This document shows, piece after piece, positions 1-10,699 of a stretch of 64,000 nucleotides of DNA. Location of the stretch: positions 52,482,859 through 52,546,858 of the forward strand of contig CM059575.1 of the NCBI GenBank assembly GCA_030386875.1. Reading direction: 5' to 3'. Position 1 is the first letter of the stretch. Every line of letters starts with the position of its first letter. Under the pieces are notes generated by a model. That model had not been told where the DNA came from. It made no database searches and saw only the letters and a program-made list of their open reading frames with translations. Origin of the DNA: Morinoia aosen (lineage: Eukaryota > Arthropoda > Malacostraca > Amphipoda > Talitridae). The translations under genes were made by a program, and so were the position numbers.

Positions 1-111
1 AGAATCCAGCATATCTTTCTCAGGAACACGTTTCACCAAGAATTTAAAAACATTGTTATATACTTGCGGTGCTTCCTCAATTTCTCTTCCCGTTGCTTTA
101 GATTCCTCCAT
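1..111 (-). CDS. possible N-terminal coding piece of an unknown gene, cut by the window edge
   Basis: Reading leftward from an ATG at 109-111, 37 codons stay open to the window edge. The product begins MEESKATGREIEEAPQ and is acidic, then becomes more hydrophobic and basic (VFKFLVKRV). An in-frame TGA lies upstream, so this ATG is the first usable start. No domain is recognisable in so few residues. It could be the first coding exon of a host gene continuing outside the window, or chance. The upstream side (112-680) shows no clear core promoter. Confidence 0.3.
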   Translation of the reverse strand, partial: MEESKATGREIEEAPQVYNNVFKFLVKRVPEKDMLDS

Positions 112-689
112 AATAATATTGACGCTTGATCCAAAAGATTCTCTTCACACGAAGCGATGAGCAGTCCTCCACACTACGAGAAGTTCCGTAAAAACACGAT
201 CGAAGTAGAGTCACCGACGAGGCTTTTGACTCAATCTTCCGTTCCCTTCAATCACAGAAGTCACTGAACCACGTTTATAGCACAAGTCGCAAAATTACAA
301 CACTTCGTGGGTACGTAATCAACTGATCCACCAGTATGCGTAATCCGTATCTAAGGGTGGATATTGAGTAGACGAGAAGACTTCAACGTGTACTTGACGT
401 AAAGAGGTAGTAGATCCAAATGCGCCCTGCAGCGCTGCACACATCCTATTTATAGCTTATGATTCGCTGACTCAGCAGCGCACACTATGCCCGCGTCGCA
501 GCTTAGGGTTGGCATACGTACGTACCGACATGGGTACGAACAAGTACGTAACCAGGTCGGCACAAGATGATGTGCACCACTTTTAGCCAAATGTTCCCAG
601 AAAATTAGCCACAATTAGCCACTTTTATTTTTATTGTAAATAAATTAAAAAACAGTGATACAGATAATTGTCTTACCTTTTTGAGTTCA
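112..689. other. stretch without recognisable gene
   Basis: No coding region or tandem array is seen. Short GTAC-rich words recur at 510-555. At 580-625 the words TTTTAGCCAAA and AATTAGCCAC appear; their reverse complements recur at 3005-3090 on the other side of the hAT-like gene, so this stretch may include the left end of that element. Confidence 0.4.
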
Positions 690-2694
690 TTAAATTGATT
701 CCACGACAATGTCTTCAAATTCTTGTGAAAATTTTTCTTCTGAAATTTGTTTGCTGCATCCTGGTTGGTCAACTTCATTGATATCTTGTGCTTCGGGTGT
801 TAAATACATGTCGCTTGTGAAGAGGCTGAGCATTCTTTCTGTTACATGAAAGTCTTTGCAACAAGTTTTATTAGCTAGCAAATAAGATTTAATTCTCAAG
901 ACGGAGTCTATCGTTTTAGTTGCTAACTTGTTTCTTTGTTTGCTCTTCACATTTGTTACAAATGAAAAAATGCGTTCCACAAATGCATTACTAATGGGTG
1001 CTGAGAAAAGGTTGAGCATCACTTGACCAATGTCAGTAAAATATTTTTCTCCGAGAGCATTTTCAAACTTGATAACCATTGCCCAAAATTCGATTGGATC
1101 GGATGGTATGCTTCCTGTTTTGATCTCTTCTTTCCAGTTAATATGAAGTAAATTCATGTACTGATTTTCAATTTTGCTGACGTCATAATTGCTTATGAAG
1201 GAGTGAAAAGATTTGGGTAAATCCTTAAAATCTGGTCTCATTTGACTTAGCGCTCTTTCAGGTTTGAAAAGGTGGAGACTCTTCACCACGTTATCGTCAT
1301 CTAATAAGCGACATTCTAATTGTCTGCTTGCCTCGATAACAGCATTAAGACATTTTTCTTCAATGATATCCTTCTCTTTTTCTGGCATTGTAGATTCTCT
1401 GAGAAGCAGCTCAAATTTGGCTCTAAGAAATCTTGAATCAATCTTTTGTTTGAGTGACTGATGAAGCATTTCAACATCTCTATTTAATTAACTTGCACAC
1501 ATCTGCATGTGTGGCCTGAAATGCAGCGTTCAGGTGCTCAAAATCTTGAATTATTGGTAGTAGAAATGTAAGATATAGCAAATTTGCTTGATCATTCAGC
1601 ATGGCATCAATAATATTTGCATGGTAGTTGCGTTCTTTGTCTTTGAGTAGCTTAAAATACAATTTTAGCTCCTCCCATTTCGTCACAATGGCATAAATGC
1701 ACTTTCCTTTCACTAGCCCTCTAGTGTTAGCTGGAGTTATGAACTTTGTTGAATCTATGCATCCATCATTGAGCAACGTAAATACTTCTTTGAATTCAGT
1801 TTGTCGGATGGAGCTACATTTAAACCATCGAGCTATTTCTGCTATCAAGAAACCAAGGTTTGATGGTAATTTCTTGTTTGCATATTCACAACAGAGAGCC
1901 AAACTGTGGCAAGTGCATTTAATAAACACAAGATTTTCATTTTTTTCTTTTAGTCTTGAGAGGACAGAATTGTGTTTGCCACAGACATTAGTTGCCCCAT
2001 ATGACGAAAATCCAATGCAGTTACTCAAATCAATATTGTTGGTACTAAAAATATTTTCAATTGCAGCAAACAGATTTTCTCCAGTAGTAGAAACAACCTC
2101 AATCATACCCAAAAACTCCGTTTTCAAGCTGTTGAATTTTTTAGAATAAAACCTCACACACAAGCATAACTGCTTCACTGATGAAATATCTGTTGATTCA
2201 TCAATAAATAAATAATATTTTACGTCTCTCAGTTCCCGCACTAATTCTTCAAAAAGTGACAAACTTATGACATTATTAATAAGACATGCACATTTGGTTC
2301 GGTGGAGTTTCAAATGCTCCAAAGTGCCGCCTTTGCAATATTCTTTAACAATATCTCCAAGATGATCAACTGAGCGAATACTGCAATGGCAAGCAATTGC
2401 CCCGCTGAATTTAATGTAAAATTCTTTCAGTGATTTACTTACGGTTTTTGGTTTCACGAACTTTGCAAGCGATTGACAACTTTTCAATTTTTTTTCTTTG
2501 TTCCTATGCTTGTCTGATTTTTCATGCATCACTAAATTATGCTTCTTGAACTGCGATATTGTGCATAAGCATAGCTTACAAAAACATACATCATCTTTAA
2601 GCATCAACCAAGAGTGCTCTTTCTCCCACTCTTTATTGTATTTTCTACCAACAGATTTCTTCGCGCTTGCAGCACTCATTATATATATGGGCAA
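690..2694 (-). pseudogene. hAT-type transposase, frameshifted
   Basis: This is a cut-and-paste transposase broken into two open pieces on the minus strand, 2694-1480 (404 codons) and 1469-690 (259 codons). The first has a BED-like zinc finger (C-x2-C followed by H-x4-H, about residues 36-65). It then has the hAT core motif FIDESTDIS, followed by GFSSYGATN, where family members usually have an acidic D in place of Y. The second piece ends in the hAT dimerisation region (SNAFVERIFS, then RIKSYLL). The pieces differ by one frame. An A-run at about 1483-1487 is one base too long, and removing one A restores continuous reading, so a single-base insertion explains the break. Related AATTAGCCAC-type words flank it at 580-625 and 3005-3090, in opposite orientation, and may be degraded terminal inverted repeats; no target duplication was found. 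Family assignment is firm; activity is very unlikely. Confidence 0.85.
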
Positions 2695-3097
2695 GAATTG
2701 CTTCGTTTCCTGAAGAACAGTGGTTTTTCGTTTTGAAACACTTCAATCAAATATAGGAACACGAATGGAACACTTTTATCGATGTCATTGACAGAAAGAG
2801 TTCTGATTCCCGGTAACGCTAATTAAGTTTACAGGGGCACTGCCTTAGCTGGACTGAAGCAGTTCCCGCCGCCGGAATACCGCCAAAAGTTCTGAACTCG
2901 TTTCGATATCGTTCAAACCGGAACAAACGCGTTGCGTTTAGGATGCAATATAATTTTTTCGTAATAAGCAAACAAATATTATCAACAATCAGTAAATTAG
3001 CCACAATTCGCCAAAATTAAGGTGGCTAATTCTCAAAAATTTTCCTTAGCCATAGTTCATGAAAATTAGCCACTTTGGCTAAAATTAGCCACATCTG

Positions 3098-3143
3098 GCC
3101 TGCCAGTGCCAGCGACTCCCTGGCACTGCCCGCACTGGCAGGC
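3098..3143. repeat. short GC-rich palindrome
   Basis: GCCTGCCAGTGC at 3098-3109 is repeated in perfect inversion at 3132-3143. A second perfect 9-bp inverted pair (CAGTGCCAG / CTGGCACTG) is nested in the same stretch. It lies between the hAT-like element and the Harbinger transposase, in otherwise AT-rich DNA. It may be a transposon end, but no partner was found at the right side of the Harbinger genes. Confidence 0.6.
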
Positions 3144-3234
3144 TTGGCAGTGCTTCACAATGCGTTGTCGTGAGAGGTTAGTCGTGGCCAAAGCAAGTCT
3201 ACTCATCGCTTTAGCGATCAAAAAAAAAAAAAAT

Positions 3235-6200
3235 TCCGCGAAAGATTATGGGTTAAAGATTGGCTTGCTAAGCGTCCCTAACATGGGAGCTATAATCGAA
3301 TTTGTAGGGAGTTGAGGCTTAACGACCAAATTTCCTTTACCAATTATTTGCGTATTCCTCCTTCCTTGTTTCCGCATTTGTTAGATTTGGTCACACCCAA
3401 GATCGCAAAGGACATCACTGTGATGCGCAATCCGATTTCTGCAGGTATTGAGAGTTTCATTATTTTAATGACAAATAAATCTATAGCTGTGAATAAATCA
3501 TGACTTAAGTTATCTACAGACCAAAGCTTTCTCCCGTTACTTCAAAGGAATAGCTCCACAAAGATCTCAAAATCACAAAAAAATAGGCTGATTGTTTTAT
3601 TATCTAGTACTTTTCATATGCTTTTCAGAATAATTTATTTGATTGTGAATGCCGTATTACAATTTCCAGGAGCTCGGCTTGAGTTGACTATGCGCTTTTT
3701 AGCAACTGGAGAAAGCTATTCTTCGTTGCAGTACAGTTCACGGGTGTCGATTGCAAGCATGTCAACCATAATTCCTGAAACTTGCCGGGCAATCTACGAG
3801 GCATTGAGATCTACGTACATGAAGGTAATTAAATATAAATTGAGAGACCTTCGGTGCAATGTAAACGAAGTGTCGGATGTGCTAGTAAATATACTACTAC
3901 AACTATTACGAATCTAATTATCTAGTTCATAATAACTTCAAGTACAGGTTATAATTTTTGCCCGTTCCATACAGTTTTGCATGTACCAGCATGCAATGGT
4001 GCTGCTCGTAAAATAAATTTTTATATTAAAAAACAGTATTCGTTTATTTCCTAGCATCACAGCTAGTGATTAGGATAATACAAATAGCACTTGAAATCTT
4101 ACGCACATTTATTAGAACTGTATAATAGAATGCACGCGTAAATCTGGCATCCGTGCGCAAAAAATTAAAATACAAAAATCCTCTCAAATCACTGCGCGAT
4201 AACATCTAATATTGTATGGAAATGTGATAGGGGTACGGGTAAACTAATAAACCTTTACATTTATTTCAAGAAACATTTTCATTTAAACATTAAGGAGAAT
4301 TTTTAAATAACGTATTTAGAATTATGTTGAAAAAACCGCGTAAGTTATTGATATCGTACATATGGCTGAATAATAAACTGTTTGCATCCTAAAAAACAAA
4401 AATAACGTATTTCGGCAGTATTTCTTGTGTGAACATTCATTATGAATGAAAATCTTTTGTATGTGGCGCCGACACTGCAACAGGACGAATGCATTATGTT
4501 TTCTTTGTATCATAATATACTATTTTTCCACATCATCATGAATAATGAAAAATTACGCACCTTTAGATCAAGTGTTATTCACAAAAAAAGGTTTCTTCGT
4601 GATAGTTTCTTCCTCGTTAAAAAATGTGAGAGTGTAACTCAAAGAAAATATATTAATCTGTTAAGCGTCAGCTTCGACATATGGGCATAACTTTGAGGAA
4701 ACTTTTTCAGTCAATAGAAGCTCTTATTCCTAAATCTACGTCTTATCCAATAACAAAATCCAGAAAAGCTTTGTATCATTAGAACTGTATAATGGAAAAT
4801 TAATGTTGAAATAATAGTTACAGTGAGTGAATGAATTGGATTGCAACTTGAAAAGTTAGTGAAAACAAACAATAAATTAAGTTGATAGAAACTAGAGCTA
4901 TTCGTTCATGAGTATTGAACTTTTCGGAAAGGATAATACACACAGAAATGTCGCATAATAGATTAATAACCATACTTTTCTAACATACAAGCCGAATATG
5001 AGATGGTAGTATTACACTTATCTAGGGTGTATCCAATGATCCTGGAAAATGAAAGTAAATATTAGTCCATTTTGAAAAGCAATCCTTGAGAAATTCAAGA
5101 ATTCATTCTCTTTGCTCCTTACCTAGAACAGCGTAGAAAGGTTTTAGAATTCCTAAATTTCTTAAGTATAACGTCTCATTGATGAGTTTTTTCGCAATTA
5201 TTTGATTTTCTTTCTTCATAGTATCCAACTCAGCAGCGACCATTGCCCCAAAAGGAGACGTTTTAGCTGTGTCCACATCTATGGTTTTTAGTGTTTTAAT
5301 TGCTTCATGAATAAATTCATCAGAGGCATCATCAAGTGTTCTTTTTCTTTTTTCACGCCTTTCTTCGGTAGTTGAGAGGGAGACGGAGATTCTATTTCGA
5401 TTCCACCTTCATCGATGAGCAGGATCATATCTTCATCAATCTGAAACCCCAAAACAATTAAACTTTTCATTTATTCCAGACTCCTAAAGCACGTGAGGAC
5501 TGGGAGCAAATCGTTAAAGACTTCGAGCTGCATTGGAACTTCCCAAATTGCCTTGGTTCTTTGGACGGCAAACACGTTCACATTAAACAACCCCCGGGGA
5601 GCGGCTCGTTTTTTTACAATTATAAAGGAATGTTCAGCATCGTTCTTCTGGCTCTTGTGGATGCGCGTTATCGATTTAGATTTGCTGATGTAGGAATAAA
5701 CGGTCGAGTCTCAGATGCTACCGTTTAGGAGAAATGCCTTCTCAAGCAACAAATTGAAAATGGAATTATTGAGCTCCCACCACCTTCCAAATTGCCTAAT
5801 AGCGAAAAAGTTCTTCCACACGTGATTGTAGGAGATGATGCGTTTCCTCTATCAGAAAATCTAATGAAACCCTTTCCTCATCGCAACCAGACGGAGAGCC
5901 AGAGAGTTTTCTCATACCGTTTATCGAGTGCAAGGAGGACAGTCGAAAACGCTTTTGGAATTTTGGCCAGTTGCTTCCGAATTTTTTAGCACCAATTGGT
6001 TTGTCTCCCGAAAAAGAAGCGGACATTGTTTGTGTTGCTTAGTTCTGCACAATTATCTCATCACTGAAAACAGAGCTGATCTCTCGATAATTATGTCCAA
6101 CAATGAAAATGTTGCGCGAAGGGGATCTGAAGGAGAAAAATATATCCCTCCTATAGCAGTAGGTCGTCAGACCGCACAAGCTAAAAATGTTAGGAATCAG

Positions 6201-6257
6201 TTCTATGATTATTTCAACAATGAAGGTGCCATCATTTGGCAAGATCGCATGACCTAG
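3235..6257 (+). pseudogene. PIF/Harbinger transposase (HARBI1-like), three exons, inactivated
   Basis: This is a DDE nuclease of the DDE_Tnp_4 / HARBI1 family. Exon 1 runs to 3444 (donor GTATTG), exon 2 is 3670-3824 (donor GTAATT) and exon 3 is 5480-6257 (acceptor TTATTCCAG). Exon 1 carries the N-terminal helical region (HGSYNRICREL, FPHLLDLVTPKI) and exon 2 the LTMRFLATGESY motif. Exon 3 carries the catalytic part: CLGSLDGKHVHI (first D), LLALVDARYRF (second D) and RRTVENAFGIL (E), then VLHNYL. Splicing keeps the phase at both junctions. The gene is dead: TAA at 3279-3281, TAG at 5726-5728, a one-base shift in a T-run near 5983-5988, and a second shift near 6037-6041. The true start is unclear because the frame runs into an A-run at about 3221-3234. 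Intron 2 contains an exon of the partner gene on the other strand. Confidence 0.9.
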
Positions 6258-6690
6258 TCATTGGATGTTTCCAGAGCTAATGAATCAGTGTCTGGGCAAA
6301 CGTATAGTAGAAAGAGTCGGAGTCGTTGGAAATTTTGTATGGTGTTTACATCAGAGCTGGAATCGTTATACGCTTATTGTAAAGAAACAGGAGTCAGAGT
6401 CTGACAGATTTTGACTCCAAACGTTGTATCTTGTCTAGTTGAGTTCATAAATATTGAATAAACATTTTATATCATTTGTCGCTTGTACGTCGCATTGTAA
6501 GAATTAACCAATAATATGTACATTCATATGATGTATTATTACCAACATTAACTACCTTAATGAAACTGACAGTTCTTAAGGTTCTTTAAACAATGAAACA
6601 ATGTATAAAAAAATGTTTTGGCATATAAATGATTAACCGAAATAACAATTTGGTGTACAATAACCGAAATTTTTTATTTATTGAAAATAA
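6258..6690. other. stretch downstream of the Harbinger transposase
   Basis: AT-rich, with no recognisable gene. It is probably 3' untranslated sequence of the transposase; AATAAA-like words occur near 6458. Confidence 0.4.
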
Positions 6691-6696
6691 TGTCCT

Positions 6697-6906
6697 CTAG
6701 GTGGGCATTCCGCCGTGAACATTGCTCATGATATCTCTTAACGTGCTTAGCGGAATCGCAACAATCTCATTTCGAATTCGCTGTTTTAAGGCTGGAATAC
6801 TCCCTGGATGATTTAAATGATACACTTTCGTTTTAAGGAGCCCCCATATGTCATGAACAGTTTCCACGGCCGCCTTGATGAATGTGTGCGTCGGAATGGA
6901 GGCCAC
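6697..6906 (-). pseudogene. Tc1/mariner-like transposase, C-terminal fragment
   Basis: About 69 codons on the minus strand resemble the last part of a DDE transposase of the IS630/Tc1/mariner group: WGLLKTKVYHL followed by LKQRIRNEIVAIPLSTLR. This is the usual helical tail behind the catalytic D/E region. The expected WPPRSPDLTP-type motif just upstream is recognisable only as WPP in another frame (about 6903), so the piece is truncated and frameshifted. It lies inside intron 2 of the minus-strand MADF gene and was probably inserted there. Confidence 0.6.
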
Positions 6907-8283
6907 GTAGAGGACATTATATTCAAGAAATAATTAATTTCGTTTATTGCACAATAAAATGATTGTTTATGTTAATCATTTGTATACCAAATACGGATTT
7001 TTATACCTTATTTTTCATTGTCTTAAGAACCTCAAAACTTTTTCGTTTCACTGACGCACCCTGTGTGGTACACTTTGCAATCAAAATGTTCAAGATGAAC
7101 CTATCGTTCGAACTATATAACAGCTACCAAACTATTTTTGCTTGTTCCAAGAGTAGTACTTGATAAACAAATAGTATTTATTCTATCAAGATTCATTCAT
7201 TTGTATTCGTTGCATGTAAATATACTTGTACTGCTAGGTATATTCTGAGTAAATTGTATTTAAATATATTTTATTGTCCAAATATATACTCATAAGTAAT
7301 ATAATTTTTCATCAACACCGGGAGTACGATCAAATACTTTAAAAAAATATAAAGCAGATAAAGAGAGAAACTAAATACGTTCAACGATTTCTAGAACAGC
7401 TATTTGCAGATGTAACAAATACGATACTTCACGAACGATATACGTATTTTTCCAACATTCTTATGGTGTGAATTACCTCAGGATGAGAAGTAGAGAGCGT
7501 TCCCTGAGCCTCCAGGTTTGCCGTGCTGCAAGACGGGACCGAGGGCGTGTCGTCAAGAGTGGACGTTGAAGCTCTGGGCTCATCACCGTCTCGAAGGAAT
7601 AGCAATTCATTGAAGCACCTAAAGGATACGAATGGCATTATATATCATCATTAATTCTAAATGAATGATGTTCTAGCTACATCTTTAAAAGCAATTTATT
7701 TCGGCTCTATATTTACAGAACAAGCTTTTTTTGATAAAAAATTTGTATGTTGAACCGAGCTCTTTTTCGAAAGGAGTATTTTTGCTCAGTGTTCCTTCTT
7801 TCTATAAAATACAAGCATACAATTTATTCCAAAATCAGTACATGGCTGCAAAGCTATACCTTAAAACTAAAAGTCGACAAACTAAAAGGAAGAGTGCGGA
7901 ACACAAAGAGACATTCTTCACTTTCTGGATGCGCCAATTTACACGCTTGTAACTTCTGGCTACTCACTTAAAAGCTTGCCAAACGGATTCATTATAAAAG
8001 TTGAGTAATATAGGGGACAACTTGTCGAAACTAAAAACTTTTTGGAAATATAAAACTGCATACATAAACAATAAACTCACCAAAGAGTCGGAGTGTACAC
8101 TTCATCAGTTGGCATGCCAGATTTCTTGGAAGAAAACGCTCTAAATTCTTTTCTGAACTGGCTTCGGAGTGTGTTAATTCTTCTCTTTACACCATCCATA
8201 TCTAAACTGATATTGTGTCGCTTCATAGCGTCAATGACATATTTGAACGACTTGCTTCTAATGTCTCTGGAGTATTTCCTCAT

Positions 8284-9480
8284 CTTTATTTTGTTTTTTA
8301 TTTCTTTCTCTTTTCTGTATTAATATTTAACGTCCGTATGACAAATATACCATGAAATACATTTTGTGTGTACACCAATAAACAGGTTTATAGATGTGAG
8401 GGTTGTGCAAAGTTTATAATGAATTAAATTTTTGGCTAACGTTGTCTCGCTATTTCAAAATCATTCTCGAAGATGTTTTCAATCGATTTTCGGCTGAGCT
8501 GGGGGGAAAGGGGTAATTTAAGCATTGCATTTAGTCTTTTTATTTTTATTTTTTTCCGTGCGTTCAGCGCACACTAGCACTGAACTTTCAAATCAGAAAA
8601 AACTCTAAATTTCTGTAATCAAAATTATCATTTTGGATCAAGGCCTAATCTTCCTATATGTGCCAATTTTGTGAATATTCTCCACTCAGATGTGATATCC
8701 GGCCACAATGTTACTCCATTTTATCCCACGTACACATGTCCGTATAATGCTGAAGAGTTGTGTTGCTTCTTGACTATAACCTGATTTTTCTTAAAAATTT
8801 CTGTGAAGAAAATAAAAAACAGCTCATTTTTATGTTTTTCGAAGTCTTCTCTTCCTTTTAGTTATTTTTTTGCGAAAAATTTCTTAGGATTACAGTGAGC
8901 TCAGCTGTCATTTTCTGTGTAGTAGATGGTAGGTTGCTTCTATCTTTTATCTTATGTATGTATTTTTTTCTAATATTTTATTTTCAATAAGTATATATGT
9001 TAATATGTGTGTACGTGTGTAGGTATATATATGTATCTACATAAATAGATATACATGTTTCTATTTCATTTCTTTACGCAAAAACCATTCGGTTAATAAA
9101 TTTTATTGCAATAGCGAAATGATTCAAAAATAGATCTATCACTTCCCCAGAGGGCGTTTCTGTGAATCGGATTAATGTCATATATAATTAATGAAATAAA
9201 GTGCAATTTGAGCATATGAATCGTAGTAAAATTATCTTTCTGTCCGTATGTTGTACAAGCTATGAATTTTGATATTGAATACATGTTTGTTTACCCATTT
9301 CTACCAATATTTTGTAGATATTTGTCACTCATGAGTGGTAACCGGCTTACACTGTATCTCTATTTTATCCCATGTACCCATGTCCGCATGATGTGGTGAA
9401 TATCGAGAAGATATGAAATATGTTTTTGGTGGTGATAGGGCTTTGCATATTTTTAGGGCATATTTTTCATTTCTCATTCA
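8284..9480. other. intergenic stretch with microsatellite and a weak direct repeat
   Basis: No gene is recognised. A TA/TG-rich microsatellite runs from about 8945 to 9060. A ~60-bp segment at 8690-8750 (containing CCATTTTATCCCA) is repeated in diverged form at 9325-9395 (CTATTTTATCCCA), same orientation. Confidence 0.45.
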
Positions 9481-9509
9481 ACTACCCTTGACAGAGATAG
9501 ACTATTGGC

Positions 9510-9950
9510 AAGCCACGTGTGGTTTGTCTATTAGTACGCCTCGTATATTTTGTCTATTAATATGCCTCGTATGGTCTATCTATTTTGTACACCTCTGATA
9601 GCTTGTCTATTAGTACACCTCGTATAGTTTGCCTATTATTATTATGCCTCGTATGGCTTATCTATTTGTACACCTCGGATGGTTTGTCAATTAGTACTCT
9701 TAGTATAGAACTTTTGTTAGACTACTAGCACACCACGAATGGTTTGTCTATTAGTACGCCTCGTATATTTTGTCAATTAATATGCCTCGTATGGTCTTAT
9801 GGTCTATCTACTTGTACACCTCTGACAGTTTGTCTATTAGTACACCTCGTATAGTTTGTCTATTATTATGCCTCGTATGGCTCATCTACTTGTACACCTC
9901 GGATGGTTTGTCAATTAGTACTCCTCGTATGGAACATTTGTTTTAGGATG
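9510..9950. repeat. tandem array of ~27-bp units with a 220-bp higher-order period
   Basis: Units resemble TTTGTCTATTAGTAC followed by CCTCGTAT. Variant units occur in a fixed order, and the series repeats after 220 bp: GGTTTGTCTATTAGTACGCC starts at both 9521 and 9741. There are about two higher-order copies of eight units each. Confidence 0.85.
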
Positions 9951-10349
9951 CCCTATATTTAATAAACTTTTAAAAGCCATGATGTTGGCATGTATCTCAT
10001 GTGACACCTTGGAAATAAACATTTTTTCTGTTTTTCTTTTTTTTCTCTGTTCTTATATTCGCTGCTGTGCACTTTCCATAGAGCGGGCTGCTCCCAAAAA
10101 TAACTAATCAAAGAAGCCGTCGCTTCTCGAGGCCAGGCGGAGGCCATTTGATTTAAAGGAGCAGCAACAGACATTCTCACTAGACGCCCGCAGGGCAGAC
10201 ATTGACACGCAAATAGAAGCAAAGCAGCAGTCAAACCCGACAGTGGCGAGTGCCGAGTAGAAAGCAAAAGAGAGCACGCATACCCAAATATGGTGTTGCG
10301 GAACCGTGAGTGTCAGTGTTGACTGACGAAAAAACTGATCGTGTGAAAG

Positions 10350-10695
10350 GCCCTTAACACTCATCGATGCTCATATGAACCCAATACACTACAATAACAC
10401 TCACCGATGCACATATGAACCCAATACACTACAATAACACTCACCGGTGCACAAATGAACCCAATAAACTACAATAGCAATCACCAGTTCACATATGAAC
10501 CCAATACACTACAATAACACTCACCGGTGCTCATATGAACCAAATACACTACAATAACACTCACCGGTGCACATACGCACCCAATACACCACAATAACAC
10601 TCACCGGTGCACATATGAACCCAATACACTACAATAACTCTCACCGGTGCACATATGAACCCAATACACCACAATAACACTCACCGGTGCACATG
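10350..10695. repeat. 40-bp tandem repeat, about eight copies
   Basis: The 40-bp unit contains CACATATGAACCCAATACAC and AACACTCACCGGTG. Copies differ by single bases. One isolated extra copy lies 2 kb away, at about 12597-12640. Confidence 0.9.
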
Positions 10696-10699
10696 TCAC

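Larger units (their letters stand above)
5022..8283 (-). pseudogene. Harbinger partner gene: MADF (Myb/SANT-like) DNA-binding protein, four exons, one frameshift
   Basis: Harbinger elements usually carry a second gene for a Myb/SANT-like protein that helps the transposase bind DNA. Minus-strand exons are inferred at 8283-8081 (donor GTGAGT), 7618-7477 (donor GTAATT), 5440-5123 (donor GTAAGG) and 5041-5022 (stop TAG). All acceptors end in AG and phases match at all three junctions. Exon 1 encodes the later part of a MADF domain (VKRRINTLRSQFRKEF, then DEVYTPTLW), joined to CFNELLFL in exon 2. Exon 2 continues as a Ser/Thr-rich linker. Exon 3 has an acidic stretch (IDEDMILLIDEGG), then a helical C-terminus (FGAMVAAELDTMKKEN). 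One base is missing in exon 3 at about 5345-5372, where the frame slips before KRTLDDASDEF; exon 3 is 318 bp where 319 is expected. The first part of MADF is missing upstream of the ATG, so an exon may be lost. The start at 8283 is only the first ATG available. Confidence 0.75.
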
